A stretch of DNA of 64,000 nucleotides, taken from assembly GCA_022496805.1 (NCBI GenBank), contig CM040091.1, positions 18,962,336 through 19,026,335 on the forward strand. The letters run 5' to 3'. Shown piece by piece: positions 1-10,255 of the stretch. The position numbers and the translations under genes are program-made. How positions within the stretch are numbered: the stretch's first letter is position 1; every line of letters begins with the position of its first letter. This DNA comes from Pohlia nutans. Its lineage: Eukaryota > Streptophyta > Bryopsida > Bryales > Mniaceae. Below the pieces are notes generated by a model. The model did not search any database, was not told the origin of the DNA, and saw only the letters and a program-made list of their open reading frames with translations.

Positions 1-522
1 TTTGAAAGTGTGGAGGCTCTCTTCTACTTTGAAATCCATTTAACCTTTCTTCGAAATTGATTAAATTGAGCATTTTACAGCACTTGAAAGCTAAAAACCC
101 TAAAGTTTCAAATACATTGCAGAGACAGCTTTAGTATCGAATATGTTCGTATGTAAGCTCAAAAATCATGCCACCAACACCATCTTGTTCATCACTATCA
201 TTAACAGTTTTCCAAATTAATTCACACTATTTTAAGCATTTTGTAAGTGCTCAGAATTTAATACGAAAAATACTTGAAATATATTATTACAGTCATTTTT
301 AATTTAAAAACTATAAAAAGACCACGATAAATGGGTTTTACAATAACTTGTATGGGAAACATACCAAAACAAAATTAACATAACAGAATTCGAAACTTGG
401 CAATTGATGAAGTTTAATCGTGTAACTGTACTGTGAACACTTAAAGGTAACACAATACAATGAAGTACTGAAAAAAAAATTCAACACGTGAAAAAAAATT
501 CTACACAAGTTCATGGGAGTTC
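1..522. other. AT-rich intergenic sequence, no gene seen
   Basis: No open frame with coding character, no splice-consistent exon and no terminal repeat pair was found here. The stretch ends at the TTAA boundary of the first mobile element. Confidence 0.5.
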
Positions 523-1105
523 TTAACCCCTAAAGGACCACGAGGCCACCACGTGGCTTCTGGAACTAGAAAGTAAGGAATTTCAAGTTGTTGGACCGTG
601 AATTGTAAAGTGAGCAACAAAAAGACCCTAGTTCTTTTTAAGAGCTGAATCCGTGAGTACTTCTTCATCAAAATTTCATGAAGTGTGCAATTTTTGGTGA
701 TTTTTTTGAGTTGCACGGTGGGTATTTAGGCGTCACTTCAGACCCTCATATCTTCTTCCTCGCACCTCCAAATCACTTGAAATTTTATCCACATTTTTAA
801 AATGATGATTTCTACTCACAGTAAAAATTTCAGAGTTTTTGGAGCACTTTTGATCAATCCGATTTCAGCATGTGTACAGAATACCCTGAACAAGTTCTAT
901 CAATCTTCTCAATGGTGGCATTTTCTCAAAAATTGTGCGATTTTGTTGATCTTTTTTTCATACAAAAGCTATGTAAGTCTTCTTTGATTTCAACAGTGCC
1001 GATCGTCCAAATTATCCCACACCAATGAGGAATTGAACTTTTTATAAGAGCTAGTCAAGAAAACAAGAGGTAAGCTAAAAACACCCCTGGTCCTTTAGGG
1101 GTTAA
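523..1105. mobile_element. TTAA-flanked piggyBac-like MITE, 583 bp
   Basis: The left end reads TTAACCCCTAAAGGACCA and the right end is its exact reverse complement, an 18-bp terminal inverted repeat including TTAA. The 3 bp outside differ on the two sides (ttc and tag), so TTAA itself is the likely target duplication. There is no transposase frame inside; the element would depend on enzyme supplied elsewhere. The termini match those of 46046-46619, so the two are one subfamily. Assignment to piggyBac rests on the TTAA plus CCC-start layout and is inference. Confidence 0.75.
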
Positions 1106-2592
1106 TAGAGAAGATAGGCGCTCGGCAACCTTCTGAATTGGGTGCATCAGGAAAATCACAGCGGCCTGCCATCAAGAACGACAGAGGAGATGGAAAGCCT
1201 CAAAAGCTCGAAACAGATAAAATAGAATTACCAAACACAAATTCAAACCCTGCAGATTCAAGAGGACACTATGACAACATCGACAGTTGTCATTGTCAAA
1301 AATCCTCTCTATTCAAGAATAATCGAAAACTGGAAACAACATACCAAGCTCATGCAGTGCATTAGAACAGTGCAATAATATGAGGTTGAATTGTGTATTA
1401 ACTCAGATTAAGTGAGATGGATTTAAGGACGAAGATACATATGCTACGTACGATGCAATGACGGCACGCTAGCTGTTTCGTAAAGCAGGTGTCTCGGCAA
1501 AGCTTTACTGTGATTTTTTTGCAACCGATACTCCTTGCCACTCTCTTCGCTCCTAGAGAATAGCTCTCAGGTATAAAGCTCATGTAAAATATCATAATAC
1601 CCTTGGTTGATTAAGCACTTGGATGCCTTAGTATTAATTAATTCTCTACATTGAGATTAATAAGTCTGCATCACAAGTTTTGTTGTTGTAAGGCATCACT
1701 GGTGGCTTACCACCTCACTACTTGTGATTGTTTCTGTGCAAGTATTAGACAGCGGCTGCAGCTCTTGGAGCGTTGTACTACTACGTGTTAGCTGATCAAG
1801 CAGACTTCCACAACTGTTGGTCACAAATCCTCTCTATTCATCAATAAACGAAAACTTCAAGCAGGCATTCCACAAACAAAAATACCACCAATCAAGAAGA
1901 AGTTAACGTGAGATGAAAGCAACAAGTACTGAAAACGAATCTCAAAGCGTATTAGTACTATTCCAAAGATCACTCAAATCTCCCTCTCAATGTAGGAGTG
2001 ACTTCAACCTGCTCAAAAGCCCACATTAGCACAATGCTAACTTATAACACTACTGCGTACCTCTCAACTGAAGCATGCTCTGGTATGATTTACGAACCCA
2101 TTAACAAAGACAGGACCACTCTCATGCATTCCAAGAATCTAGGACAGGCACCACAATGGAGCTGCCAACTTTGACAGAGGCATGTTCAAGAAGAATTGAA
2201 CCAAGTGTTATATGTAAGCAGCGCAACCGTGGAACAAGCTCCGTTACCCATGTTCACTGTGAAGCATACATTGCAAAGCCAACCGGCACTCTCTCATGAA
2301 CTTGCCACTTTTATTATTTTTTATTTTTTAGGAACATCACAGTGAACCAACAGCACAAACCCCGGCGAAAACAATTGTTTTCAAAAAGCACCCATGTTGA
2401 GTTGACCCATTGGAACAAGAACATGCTATCAAAAGAACTTGCCGACTTTGAAAGCTACCACAAATCAGGATGTTCCAGACATGCATTTCCTAATCAATGC
2501 AAAGCTCAAAAACAATGCATGCAAAAAAAAATTCAAAACTGTGGCCATCATCAATGATTCAATGACGCCACAGTGAATTTTTTTCACGTTCA
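1106..2592. other. Intergenic sequence without recognisable gene
   Basis: Several short open frames occur but none has family resemblance or splice support. No terminal repeats were found. The sequence is less AT-rich than its surroundings around 1.1-2.3 kb and could be an old gene or transposon remnant. Confidence 0.4.
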
Positions 2593-2625
2593 TAACCCCT
2601 CAACGCCTAGAATTATTTCAGGCTT
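2593..2625. repeat. Detached unit of the 35-bp TTAA array
   Basis: This unit (aacccctcaacgcctagaat then a TTTCAGGCTT-like end) matches the tandem units at 3436-3560. The TTAA element 2626-3435 therefore appears to have inserted at a TTAA inside a pre-existing tandem array. Confidence 0.55.
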
Positions 2626-3435
2626 TTAACACCTAACTGTCCGGACTTACGTATGTTGGACTTTTCTGTTGGACTTTTCTGGGTACAGTCACATTCAAAG
2701 AGCCGTAACTTTTGCAAAACTTGTTAGATTTTAACGAAATTTTGGGTAACTTCTCCTCATAAAATATGGAATGAGTGGTAAAATTTTCAAACCAATCTGA
2801 GATGTATTGAACTTTTTGTGATCATTTCAAAGTACGGGTCTTTTATTGGGACAGTTTTTGTGCATATTGATGGCTGCAACTTCGGTGGCATGTATCTCTT
2901 TTGTCCCATGTCCTTATTCACTAAAAATTATTGGGTTGGATTCCCCTTGAAGTCTAGTTATTGCGATAGAACTTTCATGACAATCCATGTTGTTGACAAT
3001 GTTTGGGAGTCAATTTAGTGCACGGGTCTAGTTTGGACAGATTTTGAATTTTTGGGTCAAATCGTTCAGTTTCCATGCTACTTATTGACAATGCAAGCTC
3101 AATTTAGGGCACATTAAATTTTTCCGTCATCTTATTTTGGTACTACTGTGTTTTTATTATAATTTAAAGTTTTTCATTTGAGTAATTTGGAACACGAATT
3201 TCACCTCAATTTGTGTTGCTAGGAAAATTTCGGCATCCTTTTGTAACAGTAAAACACTATGATCTGGCAATCTATATGGCCAAACGACCCCAAATTTCAT
3301 CCACATGAACTACAATATGTATATTACAAGATTCTACGGTTGAGATTCCTATACCTCACTTACATTTAGACCTATAACACATCAAAAGCAATGATGATTT
3401 TAAGTCCAACAAATGTAGGGACGCTTAAGGGTTAA
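2626..3435. mobile_element. TTAA-flanked element, 810 bp, inserted in a 35-bp array
   Basis: The left terminus is TTAACACCTAACTGTCC and the right terminus, read inward, is TTAACCCTTAAGCGTCCC; the match is imperfect. Only the right-hand 210 bp belong to the large inverted repeat (the partner lies in 18840-19044), while the left 600 bp differ from the partner element. The element is thus a chimera with respect to its counterpart, or the arm boundary fell inside it. Confidence 0.55.
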
Positions 3436-3560
3436 CCCCGAAATGACTAGAATCTTTTTCAAGCTTTTAACCCGTAAATGCCTAGAATTAGTTTAGGCTT
3501 TTAACCCCTCAATGACTAGAATCTTTTTCAGGCTTTTAACCCCTAAATGCCTATATTTCA
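3436..3560. repeat. 35-bp tandem array of TIR-like units
   Basis: About four units follow one another, each starting TTAACCCCTMAATG, continuing CCTAGAAT or ACTAGAAT and ending with TTTCAGGCTT. The unit start copies the terminal sequence of the TTAA elements, so the array looks like amplified element ends. The mirror copy lies at about 18718-18840. Confidence 0.65.
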
Positions 3561-3798
3561 TGCAATTTATTCGTAGAATTATAATAATACTAAATAAACA
3601 CATTACCATAAATAACTGGACCCCACTTAACCAATATGTTTTTTCTTAGGGGTTGAGAGTTAAAACAATCCAAAAATTGTCAAAATCTATCCAAGAGTTC
3701 AATGCTCGTACAAATTAACAAAAAGGTGTCTTATGTGAATCGGCACAAACTATGTAGAAATTTTTAGAAAATGAGGAATTTTGATGTCAACGTCATAG

Positions 3799-4925
3799 AA
3801 GATTTAGTGTACTGTGCCTACTGTGACTAATGCCCTAGCAAGGCAGTAGTCACATTAGTCAAAGTGTACTAAATCTTCCAAAAAACTCACATTTTAATTT
3901 TGAAATGCATGAATATAATTCCTAGAATTATAATAATACCAAATGAATCCATAACCATGGATAATTGGACCATACTCAACCAATTTGAATTTCCTTGGAG
4001 GTTGAGAGTTAAAACAACCCAAACACTGTGAAAATCTGTCAAACACTCCAACACTCACACAAACTGACAAGAAGATGTCTTATGTTGTTTAGAAACTATG
4101 TAGAAATTTATAGAAAAGTAGGTCTCCCGATGTGAGAGTTGTAGAAGATTTAGTGTGTTGTGACTAATGTGACTAATGCCCTAGCAGGGCAGTAGTCACA
4201 TTAGTCACAGTGCACTAAATCTTCCAGAAAACTCACACGTTGATTTTGAAATTCATGAATATAATTCCTAGAATTATAATAATACCAAATGAATCCATAA
4301 CCATGGATAATTGGACCATACTCAACCAATTTGAATTTCCTTGGAGGTTGAAAGTTAAAACAACCCAAACACTATGAAAATTTGTCAAACAATCCAACGC
4401 TTACACAAACTGACATGAAGATGTCTTATATTGTTTAGAAACTATGTAGGAATTTATAAAAAAGTAGACCTCTCGATGTGAGAGTTGTGGAAGATTTAGT
4501 ATGTTGTGACTAATGTGACTAATGCCCTAGCAGGGCATTAGTCACATTAGTAACAACACACTAAATCTTCCACAACTCTCACATGTTGATTTTGATATTG
4601 AAGCAAAACAATCCTAGATTTATAATAATAGCAATTGAACACATTTCCTTAGATAATTGCACCGCACCCGACCACTTTGATTTTTTTGGGAGGTTGAGAG
4701 TGAAAGCAACCCTAAATTTGTGAATATCTTCCAAAGACCCTGGTCATTGTACCAGCTTACAGGAAGGTGTCTTATATGGTTTTGATAACTATTTAGAAAC
4801 ATTTGATGTGAAGATTACGGCCTTCAATGGCAGAGTTATGGAAGATTTAGTGCGTTGTGACTATTGTGACTAATGCCCTAGCAAGACATTAGTCACATTA
4901 TTCACAGTGGACTAAATTTTCTGTA
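3799..4925. repeat. Four 345-351-bp tandem units with long hairpins (left arm)
   Basis: Hairpin centres lie near 3838, 4184, 4529 and 4880. Each is built from AAGATTTAGT, then GTGACTAATGTGACTAATGC, a centre around CCTAGCAGGG, and the complementary arm ending ACTAAATCTT. The third (about 4476-4583) has the longest stem, about 50 bp, with outer sequence ATGTGAGAGTTGTGG. Between hairpins the units share an AT-rich segment containing CCATGGATAATTGGACC and AGGTTGAGAGTTAAAACAAC. Confidence 0.8.
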
Positions 4926-5013
4926 AGACTTAGATATTTATTCTAAGATTCATGAATAAAAATCCTAGTATCATAATTATACAAAAAGAACACATTTCCA
5001 TAAATAGTTGGAT

Positions 5014-5431
5014 CCCACTCAACCAGTTTGTTTTTTCTTGGAGTTATACAGTTTAAACATCCCGAATATTCCGAAAATCTATCAAATAGTCTAATGCTCT
5101 CGTAAGCTGACAGGAAGGTCTCGTACATGGTTTAGAATCTATGGAAATTGGTTTAGAAAATTAGGCCTCTGAGTGTGAGAGGTATGTAAGATTTAGTGCT
5201 ATGTGCCTTATGTGATTAAGAGACTAGCATTTTATTTAAGCTTTTAACCCTTAAATGCTGCGGCCCTTCACCTAAGATTCATGCTTTGTTTGTCTCACTC
5301 AATCCTGCCACTATAACTAGGATAAAAATTGTACTTTAGATTTTTCGTTTATGGAGGCACGTGTCTACTACAAAACATGAATGTTTGGGAATTTGTGTTG
5401 AGAATTTGTAATTACAATGATTGTTTTAAGC
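5014..5431. other. Inner flank of the left arm, no gene
   Basis: One more TTTTAACCCTTAAATGC unit occurs near 5242, an isolated TIR-like sequence. No coding signal is seen. Confidence 0.4.
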
Positions 5432-5886
5432 AAGGCCCTCTTTACACTACAGGTGAGAAGCCTTCGAGAAAACCTTAAAAGGGCCATGGCTCATCCTTGA
5501 GAAGCCAAGCTTTGAACTTGATGGCCTTAGGATATAGTGTAAAGTGAAAAGGGACCAAAAAATAAAGTGCCAATTTTTTAAAATAAAGTTCATAAAATAT
5601 AAAAAATGATTGTTTGTGAGAATTTTGGCAAAACGGCCCTCCGGATTTTGCATTAGACGCACCTCTTGAAGTGGGCTTCACGCAAAATCCGGAGCCTTGA
5701 AAAATGTCCACTTTTCTTGCTACGAAGGACAAAAGTGTTGTCCATGTCATATTCTCCTCCTTCTGTCCCTTGGACTGAAATTTTTTGGGTGTACAGTGAC
5801 ATTCTTTGGTCTTCTCAGTTTTTAAAGTGCCCATTGGCTAAAATTCCTCTCTTCATGGCTTCTCGTCTCTAGTGTAAAGTGGCCTT
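5432..5886. mobile_element. TIR element starting AAGGCC, about 455 bp
   Basis: The left end AAGGCCCTCTTTACACTAC followed by GAGAAGCC is mirrored at the right end (AAGGCCACTTTACACTAG then GAGAAGCC, read inward). A central hairpin CTCCGGATTTTGC / GCAAAATCCGGAG lies around 5640-5693. No convincing target duplication was found and the superfamily is unknown. Open frames on both strands here result from the inverted structure. Confidence 0.55.
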
Positions 5887-7332
5887 AATTTTCAGGAGAA
5901 TTCTTATTAGTTAAAAATATGGTTGAAAATCTTCATATTTTTTTTTAAAAAGTTGTAATTTAGACTGAACAACATTACTATACCAAAAATAATCCTTTTT
6001 ATGTATTTATTTATAAAATATCAATTCACGATGGTAATACCCACCACATTTGCAACTCGACTTAAATACTCAATTATCAAAGTTTTCTAAAAATTCAATG
6101 TGGAGTACAGACTACACTTCATAATCTTCATTTTGTTACTAAAGCTCATATGCCATAAAACTCATTTTTTTTGCCTAAATTTAATTTAAAGAAGAAAAAT
6201 CAGAGATTTACAAAATACACTACATAGTGAACCATTGTTATTACTCTTTTTGTAGGTGGGACCTCATGTAAAATCCAAAAATAACTTCAAATATCTGAAT
6301 TTCACTTGAAGAGGTGGCATGCCCAATGAAAACCCGTTACAAAAAATAGGATGAAACTCAACATTCCTTCTTCAATTAGCAATTAATTCAAATCATCCAA
6401 ATACCATTTTTGGTATCAGCCAGGGAGTCAACGTTTGCCCTCCTCTCTGCTTAGAGCAGCAAGAGCCGAGCAGTCAACTTTCCTCTGCTCACATCCGAGG
6501 TAATCGTCTTTCTCAGGACTCACATCTGCAAGGGCTCACCATAGCAGAAAGAGATTGTCTCCCTGGACGTTGGAACTTCGAGAGAACTACACTTGGAGGC
6601 GACAGTGAAATTTAGTTCGGGAGGGGGCTTGCTCAGTCTTCATCGCAGAGGAAGCGTTCGGAATTCACTGATCACACACCTCACTTTACTAATACAGTGA
6701 CACGGAGGGATTTAGTTGGAAACTTGAATGTAGAGAGTGCAAATGAAAATGCAATAGGAAAGGCACATGTAGATACAGGAGAAGACAATGTTGACTTAGG
6801 ACTTGCATTGAATAGAAATTTTTACATGTGATATTTAAAAGAAGAAGTGCCTGAAAAACGTACATTGCTATTGCCGCCAGTCTGCACTCCATCTGGACAC
6901 TTGCTCTCCCGCTCTAGAAGATCGAGCATCCTAAAACAAATGGAAACCATCACACAGGAAGACAACGATCACTAAACCCTAATCAAAAACCCTAATATGG
7001 TTTACAATTGAAGAATAAAAAACCCACAGGGAGCTTGAAATATACAACACGTATATAGAACCATTCGAATTGGGGCGGAATTCCAGTATTAAAGATACAA
7101 GAAGACATGAGAGCGACTTCAGCATCGAAAAGCACAGGAAGTTCCTAAACCTTTTTGAGCAACCCGTTGTCGCATTTGGAAAATGTAACTTGTGCACAAA
7201 ATAATAACTTGTCCACATTCATATTGTCATTTTCTCAAAGAATGACTATTTGATCTGTGAGCCCCAGCTAGGGTTTTGTTTATTGTGTTCTTGATAATAT
7301 TCTCTGCACGCAAGATCGGCTTCCGACAATCC
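5887..7332. other. Intergenic; partial relative of the 19.2-19.56 kb repeat
   Basis: Sequence 6050-6390 resembles 19195-19550 on the same strand (shared blocks include CTTCATTTTGTTA and CCTAAATTTAATTTAA). The part from 6420 to 7310 is less AT-rich and has no recognisable product. Confidence 0.4.
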
Positions 7333-8607
7333 GCACTAGTTGGCGCCCCAGCTGCATCAGCTGGGGACCCCAGCTGCACTAGATGGGGCCCCAGCTGCAA
7401 CAGCTGGGGACCCCAGCTGCACTAGTTGGGGTCGCAGCTGCGAACCGCAGCAGCACTAGTTGGGGCCCCAACTGCAAAAGCTGGGGACCCCAGCTGCACT
7501 AGTTGGGGCCCCAACTGCAGCAGCTGGGGACCCCAGCTGCACTAGTTCGGGCCCCAACTGCAGCAACTGGGGACCCCAGCTGCACTAGTTGGGGCCCCAA
7601 CTGCAGTAGCTGAGGACCCCAGCTGCACTAGTTGGGGCCCCAACTGCAGCAACTGGGGACCCCAGCTGCACTAGTTGGGGCCCCAACTGCAGTAGCTGAG
7701 GACCCCAGCTGCACTAGTTGGGGCCCTACTGCAGCAGCTGGGGACCCCAGCTGCACTAGTTGGGGCCCCAACTGCAGCAACTGGGGACCCGAGCTGCACT
7801 AGTTGGAGCCCCAATTGCAGCAGCTGGGGACCCTAGCTGCACTAGTTGGGGCCCCAGCTGCAACAGCTGGGGACCCCAGCAGCACTAGTTGGGGCCCCAG
7901 CTGCAGTAGTTGGGGTCCCAGCTTGGGACCTCAGCCACACTAGTTGGGGTCCCAGCTGGGGACCTCAGCTGCACTAGTTGGGGCCCCAATTGCAGCAGCT
8001 AGGGACCCCAGCTGCACTAGTTGGGGCCCCAACTGCAGTAGCTGGGGACCTCAGCTGCACTAGTTGGGGCCTCAACTGCAGCAGCAGGGGACCCCAGCTG
8101 CACTAGTTTGGGCCCCAACTGCAGTAGCTGAGGACCCCAGCTGCACTAGTTGGGGCCCCAGCTGCACTAGTTGGGGCTCCAACTGCAGCAGCTGGGGACC
8201 CCAGCTGCACTAGTTGGGGCCGCAGCTGCAGTAGGTGGGGACCTCAGCTGCACTAGTTGGGGCCCCAACTGCAGTAGGTGGGGACCTCAGCTGCACTAGT
8301 TGGGGCCCCAACTGCAGTAGGTGGGGACCTTAGCTGCACTAGTTGGGGCCCCAACTGCAGTAGCTGGGGACCCCAGCTGCACTAGTTGGGGCCCCAACTG
8401 TAGTAGCTGGGGACCCCAGCTGCACTAGTTGGGGCCCCAACTGCAACAGCTGGGGACCCGAGCTGCAATAGTTGGGGCTCCAATTGCAGCAGCTGGGGAT
8501 CCCAGCTGCAATAGTTGGGGCCCCAGCTGGACTAGTTGGGGCCCCAGTTGCACTAGTTGGGGCCTTAGCTGCACTAGCTGGGGACCCCAGCTGCACTAGT
8601 TGGGGCG
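7333..8607 (+). repeat. GC-rich satellite, about 43-bp unit, roughly 30 copies
   Basis: The unit alternates AGCTGCACTAGTTGGGGCCC with CAACTGCAGCAGCTGGGG and ACCCC. It is full of short palindromes: ACTAGT, GGGGCCCC, CAGCTG and CTGCAG. Copies differ by point changes and some have lost half a unit. It stands out sharply from AT-rich surroundings. Degenerate remnants continue at about 9205-9275 beyond a TTAA element, so the element split the array. A related block in inverted orientation lies at 16609-16745. Confidence 0.9.
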
Positions 8608-9193
8608 TTAACCCCTAACTTTCGTTAAATCCCAAAACAGGTTTTTGCGATTTCGGGCAGCCTAGATGAGGGGGTTAAAAGCAATATTTTTGCCTAAGAT
8701 TTTTACTGGATTCTCCCTATTCCGCTAGGTGTATGTGGTAAAATTTCCAAAGCCATATTCCTTTTTTAGAACCTTCTTCTAGAAATTTTAGGTTTCAAGT
8801 CAAAAAAGAGCAGTTTAAAATTAGGTATTTTTTGGATTTTTTTTTTGGAAATTTGTTCATGACTAATTCACTACTCAATTTCCAAAGTGACCCAAGTCAA
8901 AAATATTACCAATTTTACATGGGCAGCCTCCCGAAATTTCAAAAACAATCTTCACAATGCCTCAAAAAGTTTGGGACACTAACTTTAGGTGTTGTGATCT
9001 GTCAAATGGTAATTATCCAACGGTCAATTTTTGGAACAGTAACTAAAAATAGTCTTAGGTACAAGATCTTATGGTTGGAAGTCTTATAAAATGAAAAATA
9101 ATTGGTTCACACCTCCGGGAGTGCATAGAGGTAGAAAATCGCAGTTTTGAGGTTTCAAGCTCCCAAAAAACACCAAGGAAATTTAGGGGTTAA
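8608..9193. mobile_element. TTAA-flanked MITE inserted in the GC satellite, 586 bp
   Basis: Ends are TTAACCCCTAACTTTCGT and, read inward, TTAACCCCTAAATTTCCT. Satellite sequence lies on the left and a decayed satellite remnant (GACTAGTTGGGGTC) lies just to the right, showing insertion into the array. There is no coding capacity. Confidence 0.7.
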
Positions 9194-10255
9194 CTGTACC
9201 AATTCAAAACTCCAACTGCACTACTTGGACCAGAACTGGACTAACTAGGGATCCTATCTTGACTAGTTGGGGTCTGTTAACTGAGGATTTTACGAATGGA
9301 ATTTTTGTGTTAAAAAGGGTTATTTATCAACTTATTGGAAGATAGTGAAATGGGATGATATGTTCACAACGGGAAGGATGATCAGTTGAGAAACGACAAA
9401 TGAATGAAAGGAAATGGAAGAAGGAGATGAGAACGGAATCAAGCCAGTTTTGAACGGACATTATTGTTGCAGTCTTGAACGATAAAGCCAAGACGGAAGA
9501 TGGAAAACGGAGTCAAGGCAATTAGAGTAGTTATTTTTAGGGGAGATTTTGAAAGGTTGTGACTTTTTGGTCGTTGTAGTATAAATAGGTTGAAGATGTT
9601 GTTTATTGTTGCTAAACCATCCACAAGAGATTGGAGAGCCAGGGGAGCATGAAAGCATCCTCTTTAGTTTTTTTTATATATTCTTTTGTATGTGTGAGAA
9701 TTAGAATTAGTGTTTGACTCTTTGAAAGAGAAATTACAAGTGAGCATTTTTAGAGTAATTGTATATGTGTGGATCATTGAATCCAAGTTGATTAATATAT
9801 ATTGAAATTGAATATACAATGTGTATGTGTATAACTGAATGAGAGTTTGAATTAAGATTGAGAGAGATTGAGAGTTTTATTCATTGATTAGTGTAGCATG
9901 CAATTGATTGTGACCCTATTGTTATACTTGTCCGTTAGCATTTCCCTTGTGGTTCGATCCTGAACTATACTAATTGATGTAACAATCAATAACAACGACA
10001 ATCTACAGGGTCCCAATTACAACTCAACATAGGCTCTTAACTTATATAATTGGAGTTTTTATTTTTTACTTTTAGCTTAATTTAATCAACACTTTTACAT
10101 TTAAATACCTTTGAATATATTTTTAAATTAGAAACTAATGTAAAAGTTTTTGAAAGTTGATATATAATGAAGTAGAGATTGTATATTTTTTATTCATAAA
10201 ATTATATCCAAAGTCTATATTGTTTAAGAATCTGCTACCTTTCATTCAATTAGAC
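9194..10255 (+). promoter_or_regulatory. Upstream region of the oxygenase gene, with TATA-like box
   Basis: TATAAATAGG occurs at 9580-9589, about 675 bp before the chosen ATG, and is the only strong TATA-like site upstream. It is followed by a leader-like stretch with little coding character. If it is the promoter, the transcript would have a long leader or a leader intron. The region also resembles part of a long terminal repeat, which cannot be excluded because no partner repeat was found. Confidence 0.3.

Larger units (their letters stand above)
3226..5013 (+). repeat. Left arm of a 1.8-kb inverted repeat
   Basis: The reverse complement of this segment is found at 17263-19044 with only scattered differences; a 60-codon frame within it is identical in both arms. 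It holds an end of a TTAA element, a 35-bp tandem array and four roughly 350-bp units each centred on a hairpin. Such high identity implies a recent duplication-inversion or ongoing homogenisation. The arms enclose 12.2 kb. Confidence 0.85.

Noticed and set aside
4620..4802. 60-codon frame identical at 4620-4802 and 17473-17655
   Set aside because: Identity comes from the inverted-repeat arms; the frame has no protein features and no ATG context of note.
5475..5872. Overlapping 119-codon and 68-codon frames on opposite strands
   Set aside because: They lie in the inverted-repeat part of a TIR element; mirrored open frames are a by-product.
8339..8596. Minus-strand 85-codon frame rich in Ala, Pro, Gly, Ser
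   Set aside because: Translation of the GC-rich satellite; not a gene.
9294..10020. Long terminal repeat with TATA box before the oxygenase gene
   Set aside because: No second copy of this segment in the window and no primer-binding site; kept only as a possible promoter.
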